Source of the DNA: Roseofilum capinflatum BLCC-M114
GTDB taxonomy: Bacteria; Cyanobacteriota; Cyanobacteriia; Cyanobacteriales; Desertifilaceae
Assembly: GCF_030068505.1 (NCBI RefSeq)
Contig: NZ_JAQOSO010000079.1
Coordinates: 119,356 to 183,355 of the forward strand
Length of the DNA: 64,000 nt
Direction of reading: 5' to 3'
Below the pieces are notes generated by a model. It was not told the DNA's origin. It searched no databases and saw only the letters and a program-made list of their open reading frames with translations. Positions within the stretch are counted from its first letter, which is position 1. The number at the start of each line of letters is the position of its first letter. A program made the position numbers and the translations under genes. Shown here one piece after another: positions 45,768 through 54,064 of the stretch.

Positions 45768-46415
45768 TCAGTTCCTTAACCGTCGGATCTGTTGACGAAA
45801 TTCTCGTAGAGCCGGACTTCGACCGATCGCATAACTTCTTGCTAACACTTCTTTCACCCAATCTACTATGGGAAACTCTGGGAAAACTTTGCTCTGTTCA
45901 ATCTGTTGATATTCCCCATCTTCCAACCCATATATCTTCAGTTCAGTCTCGTCATAAATCCACAATTCCGGAACCCCCAAGCGGATATAAGCATCGGTCT
46001 GAGTTTTAGACGTAACATCAACTTCAATCGCCAAATCAGGAGGCGGATCGATGGCTAGATTCATTCTTCGCTTTCCTCGCATTTGAGCATGATTTTGAAT
46101 ATAAAAGCATTGATCGGGTTCAATCCCAAATCCCATTTCTTGGCGCTTGAATGTCGTCGATCCGAAACATTCACAGTCAATTTCTAGTTCTTCTAACAAA
46201 ATTTTTACCATATCCCCAATTAAAGATTTAGCGCGTTCGTGTTTTGGTAGTGGCATTCTGATTTCTAAAGTATGGTGACTGTAAGCAATCCGACTGGCAC
46301 GTTTTTCTCCCAGTTCAATTAAAAATTGCTCAAATTCTTCCCAGTTCAGGTCATGAATCAGTAATCTTTGACCAGGGGGAATATCCAGTTGTTGGAATTG
46401 GAGAGTTAGGGGCAT
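45768..46415 (-). CDS. Uma2-family (DUF820) PD-(D/E)XK-like protein
   Basis: The 215-residue protein carries the Uma2 pattern: LNWEEFEQFLIELGEKR, DCECFGSTTFKR, GIEPDQCFYIQN and PDLAIEVDVTSKTQTDAYIRLGVPELWIYD. The putative nuclease core is D (PDLA), E (IEV) and K (SKT), with the family's Uma2 GVPELWI tail. Uma2 genes are very numerous in filamentous cyanobacteria and have no settled role. Its stop faces the methyltransferase stop 13 bp away, so they are convergent rather than an operon. Confidence 0.88.
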   Translation of the reverse strand: MPLTLQFQQLDIPPGQRLLIHDLNWEEFEQFLIELGEKRASRIAYSHHTLEIRMPLPKHERAKSLIGDMVKILLEELEIDCECFGSTTFKRQEMGFGIEPDQCFYIQNHAQMRGKRRMNLAIDPPPDLAIEVDVTSKTQTDAYIRLGVPELWIYDETELKIYGLEDGEYQQIEQSKVFPEFPIVDWVKEVLARSYAIGRSPALREFRQQIRRLRN

Positions 46416-46478
46416 AGGAATCAGTAATGAACGATTTCACTAATTTTATCTTAACATGGTGATATGGCGCTTCGCGCT

Positions 46479-46508
46479 AGGCAATAGGCAATAGGCAATA
46501 GGCAATAG
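46479..46508. repeat. Heptamer repeat TAGGCAA, four copies
   Basis: AGGCAAT is repeated head to tail four times just upstream of the next gene, a typical STRR-type repeat. Confidence 0.85.
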
Positions 46509-46592
46509 CTTGTAGTGCTTAGGGTCTAAGGCTTCAAACTGTACTTCATAGAAGAGAGAAACGCTATAGAAGAGCGAAGGTAGACATCAATC

Positions 46593-47198
46593 ATGAAGGG
46601 ATTAAAACGATTTGCGTTGATATTATTTATGGCTCTTATCGGTGTGAGCTTCACCGTCTCTAGTAGCCCCAAACCTTTCCCGGAAATTGCCCAAACCGCC
46701 AAAAATCTCACCCCACCTCGATTGCTTAATGCTGCCGAACTGGGTTGGGTAGAACGTAATTTATTTTTGCCCGATCGCCAAATTATTATTGACCAGAGTT
46801 TTTGGCTCGGTCTTCGAGACGTAGGAGAGGTGGCTTTTGTGGCCACAGAATTTCAGAATAGTCTGGAATTTCACGTGATGCAGACCAATGGCGAAGTCAT
46901 GCACACTTTACCGGCAAACACCCATGCAGAGTCTTGGATTTTCTCCGAATTAAAAGCGGTGTCTTTCCAGGAAATTGACTTTGATGGCTCGGAACCGGAT
47001 GTTATTGTTATTGCTGAGTACATCATAGGTGCTGGCCCTAGGGGAGATGAAACTTTTCCAGTGACGACGGTCTACTTTAACCAAGGTCGTCGCTTCACCA
47101 CTGACCCCGAACTGAATCAATTGTTAACTGAACGGGGAGTCCGCACGATTGCTGAAGCGGAAGATATCCTGCGAGGGGAATTGATGTTTTTACCTTAG
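46593..47198 (+). CDS. Hypothetical secreted protein
   Basis: The function is unknown. The 201 residues start with a signal-like stretch (KRFALILFMALIGVSFTVSS). Later parts include FWLGLRDVGEVAFVATEFQN, PDVIVIAEYIIGAGPRGDE and VTTVYFNQGRRFTTDPELN. No motif I can place. The ATG follows GAAGG. The next gene, a GT-C glycosyltransferase, starts 51 bp later, so they may form an operon. Confidence 0.7.
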   Translation: MKGLKRFALILFMALIGVSFTVSSSPKPFPEIAQTAKNLTPPRLLNAAELGWVERNLFLPDRQIIIDQSFWLGLRDVGEVAFVATEFQNSLEFHVMQTNGEVMHTLPANTHAESWIFSELKAVSFQEIDFDGSEPDVIVIAEYIIGAGPRGDETFPVTTVYFNQGRRFTTDPELNQLLTERGVRTIAEAEDILRGELMFLP

Positions 47199-47248
47199 TG
47201 GTAAGGAGTAGTGCTAAAGTTTAGCATGACAAAATTCCAACAACAATC

Positions 47249-48712
47249 ATGGCTCGTTTTCTGCAACATCGCTGGCCGTTAGTGGTACTGTTTGTACTGG
47301 CGATCGCCACTCGCTTACCCTTCCAAAGTCAGATCCTTTACGAACACGATAGCGTGAACTTTGCTTGGGCGATGGAAGAGTTCGATCTCGAACGCCATCA
47401 ACCCCATGCTCCCGGTACGTTTATTGTCCTGATTTTATCAGCTCGTTTACTAAACCTTTGGTTGCACGATGCCAATCAAAGTTTAGTGATGGTGAATATT
47501 ATCGCCATGGCGATCGCCACGTGCGCCATTTATGTTTTAGGAAATCTCTGGTTTAATCGCACTGTGGCATGGATCGCCGCATTTCTGATGCTATCGAGTC
47601 CCCTAATTTGGTTTTATAGCGAAGTGGGATTATCCTACACCCTAGAGCTGGCTTGGGTCACTCTGATTGTTATCGCCTGTCATCATAGCCGTCATGGGAA
47701 TAAACGCGCTCTGCTGCTTTCGGCTCTCCTGTTAGGATTATCTGGCGGTATCCGTCCCAATACTCCTATTTTCCTGTTTCCCCTCTGGTGTGTGGCTGCG
47801 GGGTTAGGATGGCGAGAACAACGGTATCGAGCCACCGATATCATCTTAGCCTTGGGTGCAGGGGCGATCGGGGTTTCACTCTGGGGTATTCCCCTACTCA
47901 TGCTCTCTGGTGGCTTTGATGCCTATGTTGCAGCCATCCAAATTTGGTTAGACGGCCATCTCAAAGATAGCGATAGCATTCAAGAAATTATCTCCAATAT
48001 CCGATTATGGCTCTATACCCTGGTCATGACCCTAGGGTTTGTCACCCTACCCCTACTCAGACTTGCCTATGCTCATCGCTCTGCCATTCCTCCCCTTCCC
48101 ATCCGCGACTGGCGAACTCAAGCCATTCTCCTCTGGTGCTTTCCCAGTCTTTTCTATCTCACCTTTGTCCATTTCCAACGCCAAGGTCATAGTTATACCG
48201 TTATGCCCGTAGTGATTCTACTGGCAGCCCTCGCCCTGGAGCGGTATTTACAACAAAACCGTTCTCGCTCTCCCCAAGCCCTAAAAATCTGGATTATTAG
48301 CTTTATTCTCTGCAATAGTTTACTCTTTATCTGGGGCCCAACCCAATGGCGCACCTCAACCAGCCTTCAGGACTACGATCGCTTTATGATTGAGCGACAG
48401 CAGGTGATTGAAAATAACTTTCCCCCAACAAGCACCACCGTTCTTTCTAGTGGTCACTATGGGCGGCTCGTGTCCTATTATTTTCGCGACTATTTCTCTT
48501 CGGATTTAGGCATGATGCTCACTGACGATTTAGCCAACCTCGATCCAAGGGTGAATACCTTAGTGCTATTTGATTCTAAGATTTTGGCCAATCTACCGCC
48601 CAATATTCAGGTTCAAGAAGTGCCCCTATCTCAAGGCGATCGCCTGCGGTATATTCAATGGCAACCGTTCCAGGAGGTTCAGGTGAGCAACCAGAGCCTA
48701 ATTATAAAATGA
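47249..48712 (+). CDS. GT-C-fold membrane glycosyltransferase
   Basis: The 487-residue polytopic protein has about ten membrane helices. The catalytic Asp of the GT-C fold is likely D32 in LYEHDSVNFAWAMEEFDLE. GLSGGIRPNTPIFLFPLWC and the C-terminal extracellular domain match the ArnT/PMT (GT39/83) superfamily pattern. It would use a lipid-linked sugar donor to modify a lipid, protein or glycan at the periplasmic face. The acceptor is unknown. Confidence 0.8.
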   Translation: MARFLQHRWPLVVLFVLAIATRLPFQSQILYEHDSVNFAWAMEEFDLERHQPHAPGTFIVLILSARLLNLWLHDANQSLVMVNIIAMAIATCAIYVLGNLWFNRTVAWIAAFLMLSSPLIWFYSEVGLSYTLELAWVTLIVIACHHSRHGNKRALLLSALLLGLSGGIRPNTPIFLFPLWCVAAGLGWREQRYRATDIILALGAGAIGVSLWGIPLLMLSGGFDAYVAAIQIWLDGHLKDSDSIQEIISNIRLWLYTLVMTLGFVTLPLLRLAYAHRSAIPPLPIRDWRTQAILLWCFPSLFYLTFVHFQRQGHSYTVMPVVILLAALALERYLQQNRSRSPQALKIWIISFILCNSLLFIWGPTQWRTSTSLQDYDRFMIERQQVIENNFPPTSTTVLSSGHYGRLVSYYFRDYFSSDLGMMLTDDLANLDPRVNTLVLFDSKILANLPPNIQVQEVPLSQGDRLRYIQWQPFQEVQVSNQSLIIK

Positions 48713-48854
48713 GTCGTGGAACTTCTCCCATCTCTCTGAACACTGAGGATGGAAACAAGGGATGGGATAAAATCATCTGATCCCATAGCCCTAGAGTCGT
48801 AGATGATAAGACTAGGGCAGTGTCCCGATTCTTTTCTCCTAAGAGGATGAACCC

Positions 48855-49268
48855 ATGAAGAAAGTCTCTATATTTTTGGTCTCAGCCATTGCAGGGGCGA
48901 TCGCCTCCCTGACTCCTCTGAGTAGTGATGCCCAAACGACTCAAACCACTATCAGTCCTGGGTTTCAACCCCTAGAGATCGCTGGCCTATCTGGGGGCCC
49001 CACCCCAAGCAATTGCGGCAATTTAGCTGAAGCTCCTAATGTCACCCTTACGGTTACGGCCGATACGTCCATTCATTTCCGTTTGCAAAGTTCTGGTAAC
49101 CCCACTCTGAAAATTGATGGCCCCCAGGATTTTGACCTTTGTGTTCCTTCCCATGATGGTTCAACGGTCGAGATTCCCGGTCAATGGCCTCCAGGGCAAT
49201 ATGATGTATTTATCGGCGATCTTCAGGGCGGTTCTCATGGATATACGCTCAAAATTTCCGATCAATGA
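48855..49268 (+). CDS. Small secreted protein
   Basis: The 137-residue protein has a signal peptide (MKKVSIFLVSAIAGAIASL, cleavage near Ala26). The mature part is beta-rich with two Cys (PSNCGNLAE, FDLCVPSHDG), a PEP- or PPC-type pattern of bacterial secreted domains. AAGAGGAT precedes the ATG. Function is unknown. Confidence 0.72.
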   Translation: MKKVSIFLVSAIAGAIASLTPLSSDAQTTQTTISPGFQPLEIAGLSGGPTPSNCGNLAEAPNVTLTVTADTSIHFRLQSSGNPTLKIDGPQDFDLCVPSHDGSTVEIPGQWPPGQYDVFIGDLQGGSHGYTLKISDQ

Positions 49269-49320
49269 AGACTGTGAAGATGTAGGCCTTGTGTGCATTC
49301 CGGCAACGTCAAACAGGCAA

Positions 49321-49350
49321 CAAAAAACCACTCAGCAATGTGCTAAGTGG
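49321..49350 (-). terminator. Rho-independent terminator of psb34
   Basis: On the minus strand, hairpin CCACTTAGCA-cat-TGCTGAGTGG is followed directly by TTTTTTG. It lies 39 bp past the psb34 stop. Confidence 0.85.
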
Positions 49351-49388
49351 CTCGATCAATAACCTAGTATGAGAGAGGAGAGAAAACT

Positions 49389-49559
49389 TTAGCTGACAGC
49401 AATTCCAGTGAGCATCAATGCGGTGACGAGGAGGGCAGCGATCGCCCCTTGGAACATATAACGTTGCTGTTGTTCTTGACTGGGAAATTGTGCATAGTAC
49501 ATCTGAGGCTCGTTGGCGTAGTTATTGAGCTGTCCTTCAGGATTAACGGTTGTATACAT
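49389..49559 (-). CDS. psb34: Psb34-type (ssl1498 family) light-harvesting-like small protein
   Basis: The 56-residue single-helix membrane protein starts MYTTVNPEGQLNNYANEPQM and ends GAIAALLVTALMLTGIAVS. The N-terminal pattern YTTxNxxGxLNNYAxEPQMY matches ssl1498-family proteins, whose members (Psb34) bind photosystem II assembly intermediates. I start at ATG 49559; the open frame reaches 49595 but the 12 extra residues do not fit the family. It is divergent from holB. Confidence 0.8.
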   Translation of the reverse strand: MYTTVNPEGQLNNYANEPQMYYAQFPSQEQQQRYMFQGAIAALLVTALMLTGIAVS

Positions 49560-49704
49560 AAGTTTGACCTCTTTGTTTGCCCTTGTTGTAAACAAATATA
49601 ACAGATTGTAAAGAAATATTTCTGTGACTTGACAGCCGAAAAGTCGTGATGTTAATCACAAGAACTTGCAAGGTAAAATCAGTCCAATGAACTGGGGCGA
49701 CACA

Positions 49705-50658
49705 ATGACCATGGGATTTGAAGGGGTGATGGGCCAACCGCAAGCGGTGAAGTTGCTCAGTCAGGCGATCGCCAAAAACCGGATTGCACCAGCCTATCTA
49801 TTTGTGGGGCCCGAAGGCATTGGCAAGCGTCTTACGGCCGGTTATTTTGCCGAGTATCTAGCCAGTACAGAAGCCCCTGCCGAACAACGAGGGCGGCTCA
49901 GAAAACGGATGGAACAGGGGAACCATCCGGATCTATTGTGGGTAGAACCCACTTATCAACATCAGGGACAATTATTATCGGTGAGTCAGGCGAAAGCTGA
50001 AGGGGTGAAACGGAAAGCACCGCCCCGGATTCGGATTGAACAAGTACGGGAGATTAGTCAATTTCTCAGCCGTCCCCCTTTGGAGTCACCCCGGTCTGTG
50101 GTGGTCATTGACCAAGCCGATTTGATGGCAGAAGGGGCAGCCAATGGATTATTGAAGACTTTGGAAGAACCGGGTCAAGCGACCCTGATTGTCATTGCTA
50201 GTTCGGAGGCCGCCTTATTGTCCACCATTGTTTCTCGCTGTCGGCGGATTCCCTTTTATCGTCTCAGTCCAGAAGACCTAGCCCAGGTGCTAAAATGGCG
50301 AGGCTATGGAGAAATTGTCGATCGCCCCACAGTCATGGCCTTAGCTCAGGGCAGTCCTGGGGAGGCGATCGCCGCTTTTGAACAATTACAAGCTTGCCCA
50401 GCAGAAATGTTACAGTCCTTACAGAATCTTCCTCCTACTCCCAGAGAATTATTAACCCTAGCCAAAACCATTCCTCAAACCTTAGATACTCCCACCCAAC
50501 TCTGGCTCATTGGCTATCTACAACAGTTCTATTGGCAAAATTACCAATCTTCCCAAAAACTGCAACCCTTGGAAAAGGCCCGTCGCGCCCTTCTCAGTTA
50601 TGTCCAACCGAGATTGGTTTGGGAGGTCACGTTATTGGCCATAGGCAGTCAGAAATAG
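49705..50658 (+). CDS. holB: DNA polymerase III delta' subunit
   Basis: It is part of the clamp-loader complex. The first segment FEGVMGQPQAVKLLSQAIAKN and the Walker A LFVGPEGIGKRLTAGYF are clear. VVVIDQADLMAEGAANGLLKT (Walker B side) and SRCRRIPFYRLSPEDL follow. The usual zinc cluster is not evident, which is normal for many cyanobacterial forms. Starts at 49687, 49705 and 49711 are all possible; I choose 49705 as relatives begin MTFxxIIGQPQ. Length is about 318. Confidence 0.93.
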   Translation: MTMGFEGVMGQPQAVKLLSQAIAKNRIAPAYLFVGPEGIGKRLTAGYFAEYLASTEAPAEQRGRLRKRMEQGNHPDLLWVEPTYQHQGQLLSVSQAKAEGVKRKAPPRIRIEQVREISQFLSRPPLESPRSVVVIDQADLMAEGAANGLLKTLEEPGQATLIVIASSEAALLSTIVSRCRRIPFYRLSPEDLAQVLKWRGYGEIVDRPTVMALAQGSPGEAIAAFEQLQACPAEMLQSLQNLPPTPRELLTLAKTIPQTLDTPTQLWLIGYLQQFYWQNYQSSQKLQPLEKARRALLSYVQPRLVWEVTLLAIGSQK

Positions 50659-50776
50659 AGAATCGGGAAATCCTGTAATTTCTCGGAAAACAGATTAAAA
50701 TCACCCAATAAGAGGATGTTTTATGGCGATCCCTTATGGGAAACTCAATCCTGTTGTTGTTGAATTTGGGGTTTAG

Positions 50777-51490
50777 ATGCGCGGGTTGCCCTGGTTAGAA
50801 GTCTTGAGAAAATTGATTCAAAATCGAGGATGGTTTATTCTCTGCTGGTTGCAAATTTTGGTCACGCTGGGATTAATTGGAGGATTATTTACACCCACAT
50901 CTCAAGCCGATCGCGCCCAACAACGGAAGTTCCCCAGATTTAGGGTATCCGCCCAATTCATCACCCTCTCGACAGAAGACCTGTTTGCCACACCCAACTC
51001 CCTAGGGGCGATCGCCATTGGCGTGGCTGAAGGAACCCGCACCCCAAGCGGAGGCTATACCGATCTCTATTTTGGCCATACCGATCCCGGAAACTCCAGA
51101 CATAACCTGGGAACCTTCGCCTATCAACATGGGGCATATACCCCAGAAGAAGCCGACCGCCGACAACTGAAACGGCTGAAGCCCTGGATTACCGAATTGC
51201 AAGAAGAAGCGCAAACCGTCGGCGTTCACCTGGGAACCTTTGAACTGGTCGCTGGAGTGGATTTAATGAACCAATCTCCCCTAGCAGGAAAAGCCTACAT
51301 TGAACATCTGAAAACCTGTCAGCAACTTCAACACAATTCCAAAGAAGCCGTACTCTGTGCCCGCGTGCGCTCTTTTGTCAACCCCACCACCGGAGAACTC
51401 GAAGCCCATGGACTCGGCTCCTATCGCAGTACCGTCAGAAAGGATCAAAAGCGGCGCTTAGATGCAATTGAAAGTGTCCTCAAAGGGTAG
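50777..51490 (+). CDS. Hypothetical protein with membrane anchor
   Basis: The 237 residues start with one hydrophobic helix (WFILCWLQILVTLGLIGGLF). The soluble part holds GAIAIGVAEGTRTPSGGYTD, LYFGHTDPGNSRHNLGTFAY and a helical block. The pattern resembles a lysozyme- or endolysin-like fold found in cyanobacterial hypotheticals, but I cannot assign the catalytic residue. It stands alone between holB and the cyclase gene. The 323-bp gap after it holds no gene. Confidence 0.65.
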   Translation: MRGLPWLEVLRKLIQNRGWFILCWLQILVTLGLIGGLFTPTSQADRAQQRKFPRFRVSAQFITLSTEDLFATPNSLGAIAIGVAEGTRTPSGGYTDLYFGHTDPGNSRHNLGTFAYQHGAYTPEEADRRQLKRLKPWITELQEEAQTVGVHLGTFELVAGVDLMNQSPLAGKAYIEHLKTCQQLQHNSKEAVLCARVRSFVNPTTGELEAHGLGSYRSTVRKDQKRRLDAIESVLKG

Positions 51491-51813
51491 GGTGGACTCA
51501 GCTCCTTCAGTCATCAGTAATACCAGTGAAATTTCCCTGAGATCGATCGCAGCCAGAGGTGATTCTGAGCTTCATTATTTACAATAGAGAGAATACCCGG
51601 CCAACAATCGGTCGGCAGGGGATACTAGGGTCAGGGTTTATCCAGTTTAGGTCTGGATTACGGTCGAAAAAGCAATTGATAGCGTATGACGTTCCATTCA
51701 CACTTGAGTGACTACTTGGATTGGACTCAGAAGAGGGGTAACTTAGAGTTGCCTAGGTTGCGTTGGTTCTTGCTGAATGCTGAAATTACCATGGGTGAAG
51801 GGGTTAAAAGACA

Positions 51814-53466
51814 ATGAGCCAACTCAAACTGCGGATACAAGTTGAGGGGAATACGGAAGGAACCGTATTGGTCGAAGATAATCCCTTTGTTTTAGGGCGA
51901 TCGCCCGACTGTAACCTCTGCCTCCCTTTTTTTGGCGTTTCCCGTCACCATGGTCAAATCGTCACCCGTGGCAACGGATGGCTCATCGAAGATCTGGGGA
52001 GTCTCAATGGCACATTATTAAACGGATTACCGGCCACCTCTGCACAATGGATTCATCATGGAGATGTGGTGCAAATTGGTGTGGTTTCCTTAGTGGTTCT
52101 CATTCTGCAACCCTCTGGGGATGACCCCTCCAAAGTCCCAGAATTGAGTACCGACGGTACAACCATTCTCCGGAATGTTAAAGACCTGCAAAGATTATGG
52201 CTGCAACCCCAGAATGACCAAGATACCGCCAGCAGTAACCGTAAGGCGATCGCTAGGCTCAAAGATCTCGTAGACATTAGCAAAGGCCTCAACTCCGCCG
52301 GTTCCCTCGAAGCCATCTTTCTCCAAGTCCAAGAAGCCGTTTTTCGAGACCTCAAACGCATCGATCGCATTGCCCTCCTCATTGACCTAGAAAGCACCGG
52401 ACGACTTAAAATCGTTCGCCTCGCTACCCGTCATCAAAGTGATGATCCCCTAGCCGCCGATGGCAGTTGGATCTCCCACAGTATCTGTCAAAAAGTCTTT
52501 ATCGAAAGAGTCGCCATTCAAACCGCAGACGCACAAGCCGATGAACGCTTTGAAGGGGAAATGAGTATCCTTAGTAAAGGCATTCGTTCCGTGATGGCCG
52601 TTCCCCTCTGGGAAGAAGAACAAGTCTTTGGCGTTCTCTATGCCGATGCCCATGTCTCTACCCAGTACACCACCCTAGAAGCAGAAGAAGACCTCAGTTT
52701 TTTCTCCGCTCTTGGGAACTTAGTCGCCTCCTCTGTCCAACGGTGGCTCCTCGAACAAAAACTCAGAGATCAAGAAAACATCCGTCAGCGCCTGGAACGC
52801 TATCATACCCCCTCTGTTGTCCAGCAAATGATGGCAGCCGGAGCGCTTACCGATGGACGCTTACCCCTAGCCGAATATGAAATTAGTATTTTATTTGCCG
52901 ATATTGTTGGCTTTACCGCCCTTTCCGAGCGCCTTTCTCCTTCAGAAATTGCCGAGCTTTTAAATAATTTCTTTGAAGAAATGCTCCACGAAGTGTTTGT
53001 CGCCAAAGGAACCTTAGATAAATTTATTGGCGATTGCATCATGGCATTTTTTGGCGCTCCAGAAGTGCAACCCGATCACGCAGACCGGGCAGTGGCAGCC
53101 GCCAGAGGAATGCTCACTCGCTTGGAACACTTAAATAAAAACAATCGCTGGAATGAACCCTTAGAACTCAGAATTGCCATTAATAGTGGTAAGGCAGTTG
53201 TGGGAGATATTGGCAGCTCCCAAAGAGTCGATTATACCGTATTAGGATCGACGATTAATTTAGCTTCTCGTATGGAAGGAATTTGTCCTCCTGGAGAATG
53301 TGTGGTCAGTGAAACGACTTATAAACTGTTGCGCGTTCGTCGGGGATTTATGCCCCTGGGAAGTTATCGCTTTCGAGGCATAGAACGACCAATTAAAGTC
53401 TATCAAACAACACGCACTATTCCTGAAGGGACAGAAACTCAAACAACCCACATACAGGAAGAGTAG
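51814..53466 (+). CDS. Adenylate/guanylate cyclase with FHA and GAF domains
   Basis: The 550-residue protein has an N-terminal FHA domain (FVLGRSPDCNLCLPFFGVSRH, LGSLNGTLLNG) that would bind phosphothreonine. A GAF domain follows (about 150-310; IRSVMAVPLWEEEQVFGVLYA). The C-terminal class III cyclase catalytic domain (350-550) has metal-binding Asp in ILFADIVGFTALSERLSP and FIGDCIMAFFGAP. It also has the substrate-side Lys (TLDKFIGD), DYTVLGSTINLAS and R in SRMEG. All catalytic residues look present, so it should make cAMP (or cGMP). It likely couples Ser/Thr phosphorylation to nucleotide signalling. ATG after GAAGGGG. Confidence 0.93.
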   Translation: MSQLKLRIQVEGNTEGTVLVEDNPFVLGRSPDCNLCLPFFGVSRHHGQIVTRGNGWLIEDLGSLNGTLLNGLPATSAQWIHHGDVVQIGVVSLVVLILQPSGDDPSKVPELSTDGTTILRNVKDLQRLWLQPQNDQDTASSNRKAIARLKDLVDISKGLNSAGSLEAIFLQVQEAVFRDLKRIDRIALLIDLESTGRLKIVRLATRHQSDDPLAADGSWISHSICQKVFIERVAIQTADAQADERFEGEMSILSKGIRSVMAVPLWEEEQVFGVLYADAHVSTQYTTLEAEEDLSFFSALGNLVASSVQRWLLEQKLRDQENIRQRLERYHTPSVVQQMMAAGALTDGRLPLAEYEISILFADIVGFTALSERLSPSEIAELLNNFFEEMLHEVFVAKGTLDKFIGDCIMAFFGAPEVQPDHADRAVAAARGMLTRLEHLNKNNRWNEPLELRIAINSGKAVVGDIGSSQRVDYTVLGSTINLASRMEGICPPGECVVSETTYKLLRVRRGFMPLGSYRFRGIERPIKVYQTTRTIPEGTETQTTHIQEE

Positions 53467-53496
53467 AATTCTAGTAGGGCGCTGATTGATGTGATT

Positions 53497-53685
53497 TATA
53501 TTCTGGTTTGAGTTTTGATTACAGCGCTTTGCGCGGTAATGAGGTACAGCAGGGAAAGATCCCCCCTAACCCCCCTTAAAAAGGGGGGAACCAGAAAGTC
53601 CCCCTTTTTAAGGGGGATTTAGGGGGATCAAAATGTACCTCATAGCAGCGAAAACTGCTGTATATTCTGGTTTGAGTTTTGATTA
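53497..53685. mobile_element. Palindromic element flanked by 25-bp direct repeats
   Basis: The outer 25-bp sequence TATATTCTGGTTTGAGTTTT plus GATTA occurs identically at 53497-53521 and 53661-53685. Between them, inverted repeats TGAGGTACA and TGTACCTCA (53540-53548 and near 53634-53642) bracket a GATCCCCC... palindrome (53558-53629) of the known CCCCCTTAAAAAGGGGG type. It looks like a MITE-like insertion with an extended duplication. No coding capacity. Confidence 0.7.
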
Positions 53686-53760
53686 AATGTCCCCTGACCC
53701 ACCCTCACATTCAAGCGATCGACACTTGGTTCTAACAGTACGCTCTACCCTTTACACGAG

Positions 53761-53873
53761 TGACGTTGCACAAGCATAAGATGTATAGCCGGGGAATCGA
53801 ACCCCAGAGCCGCTTGTTGCTCTACCAAGGAGTCCAACTTAACCCAGTTGGAGAGGGGTTTGTGCCCGCCTCA
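53761..53873 (-). ncRNA. tRNA-like structured RNA, candidate bacterial Y RNA (YrlA-like)
   Basis: On the minus strand the segment contains a tRNA D-arm-like block (TTGGTAGAGC, next to a GAGC/GCTC stem) and a perfect T-arm (GGGG-TTCGATT-CCCC). It lacks a normal acceptor stem and anticodon arm, so it is not a functional tRNA. The ends can pair instead: 5' TGA..CG..GCACAA with 3' TTGTGC..CG..TCA. A hairpin TCCAAC...GTTGGA lies inside. A closing stem around a tRNA mimic is the plan of bacterial Y RNAs. Rsr (the Ro60 orthologue) was not found here. A degenerate tRNA is the alternative. Confidence 0.4.
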
Positions 53874-53920
53874 GTTTGAATGCTACCGACTTGTTCTATT
53901 TTATATCAAATCTGCTTGAA

Positions 53921-54049
53921 TACCATAATTAAAAATGTAGGGAGCAAGATGCTCCCACTCCAGTAATATCAAATAATTGAGGGAGTGCGGGCATCTTGCC
54001 CGCTAGTTTAACTCATTTTCATGTCCGCTTGCGGAAACCGGACTTGATA
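53921..54049. repeat. Dispersed repeat type D, copy 1
   Basis: TACC(A/C)TAATTAAAAAT, then GGGAGCAAGATGCTCCCACT, GGGAGTGCGGGCATCTTGCC and a GTCCGCTTGCGGAAACCGGA tail. It matches 60022-60150 over about 125 bp with roughly 85% identity. It contains three small palindromes. Confidence 0.75.
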
Positions 54050-54064
54050 TTAGTTCTTTTCGCT

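Larger units (their letters stand above)
53467..54064. other. 598-bp repeat-rich intergenic region
   Basis: No protein gene is seen. From left to right it contains a palindromic element with flanking direct repeats (53497-53685), the tRNA-like RNA candidate (53761-53873, minus) and a dispersed repeat shared with 60 kb (53921-54049). Confidence 0.8.

Noticed and set aside
44381..46415. Complete restriction-modification system
   Set aside because: The Uma2 gene is convergent and its family is not known as a cognate restriction enzyme; evidence is too weak for an R-M call.
53726..53750. Second tRNA-like piece (GGGTAGAGCGTACTGTTAGAACC, minus strand)
   Set aside because: It has a D-loop-like GGTAGAGC but no T-arm and no stable anticodon stem, so a chance match is as likely as a degenerate tRNA.
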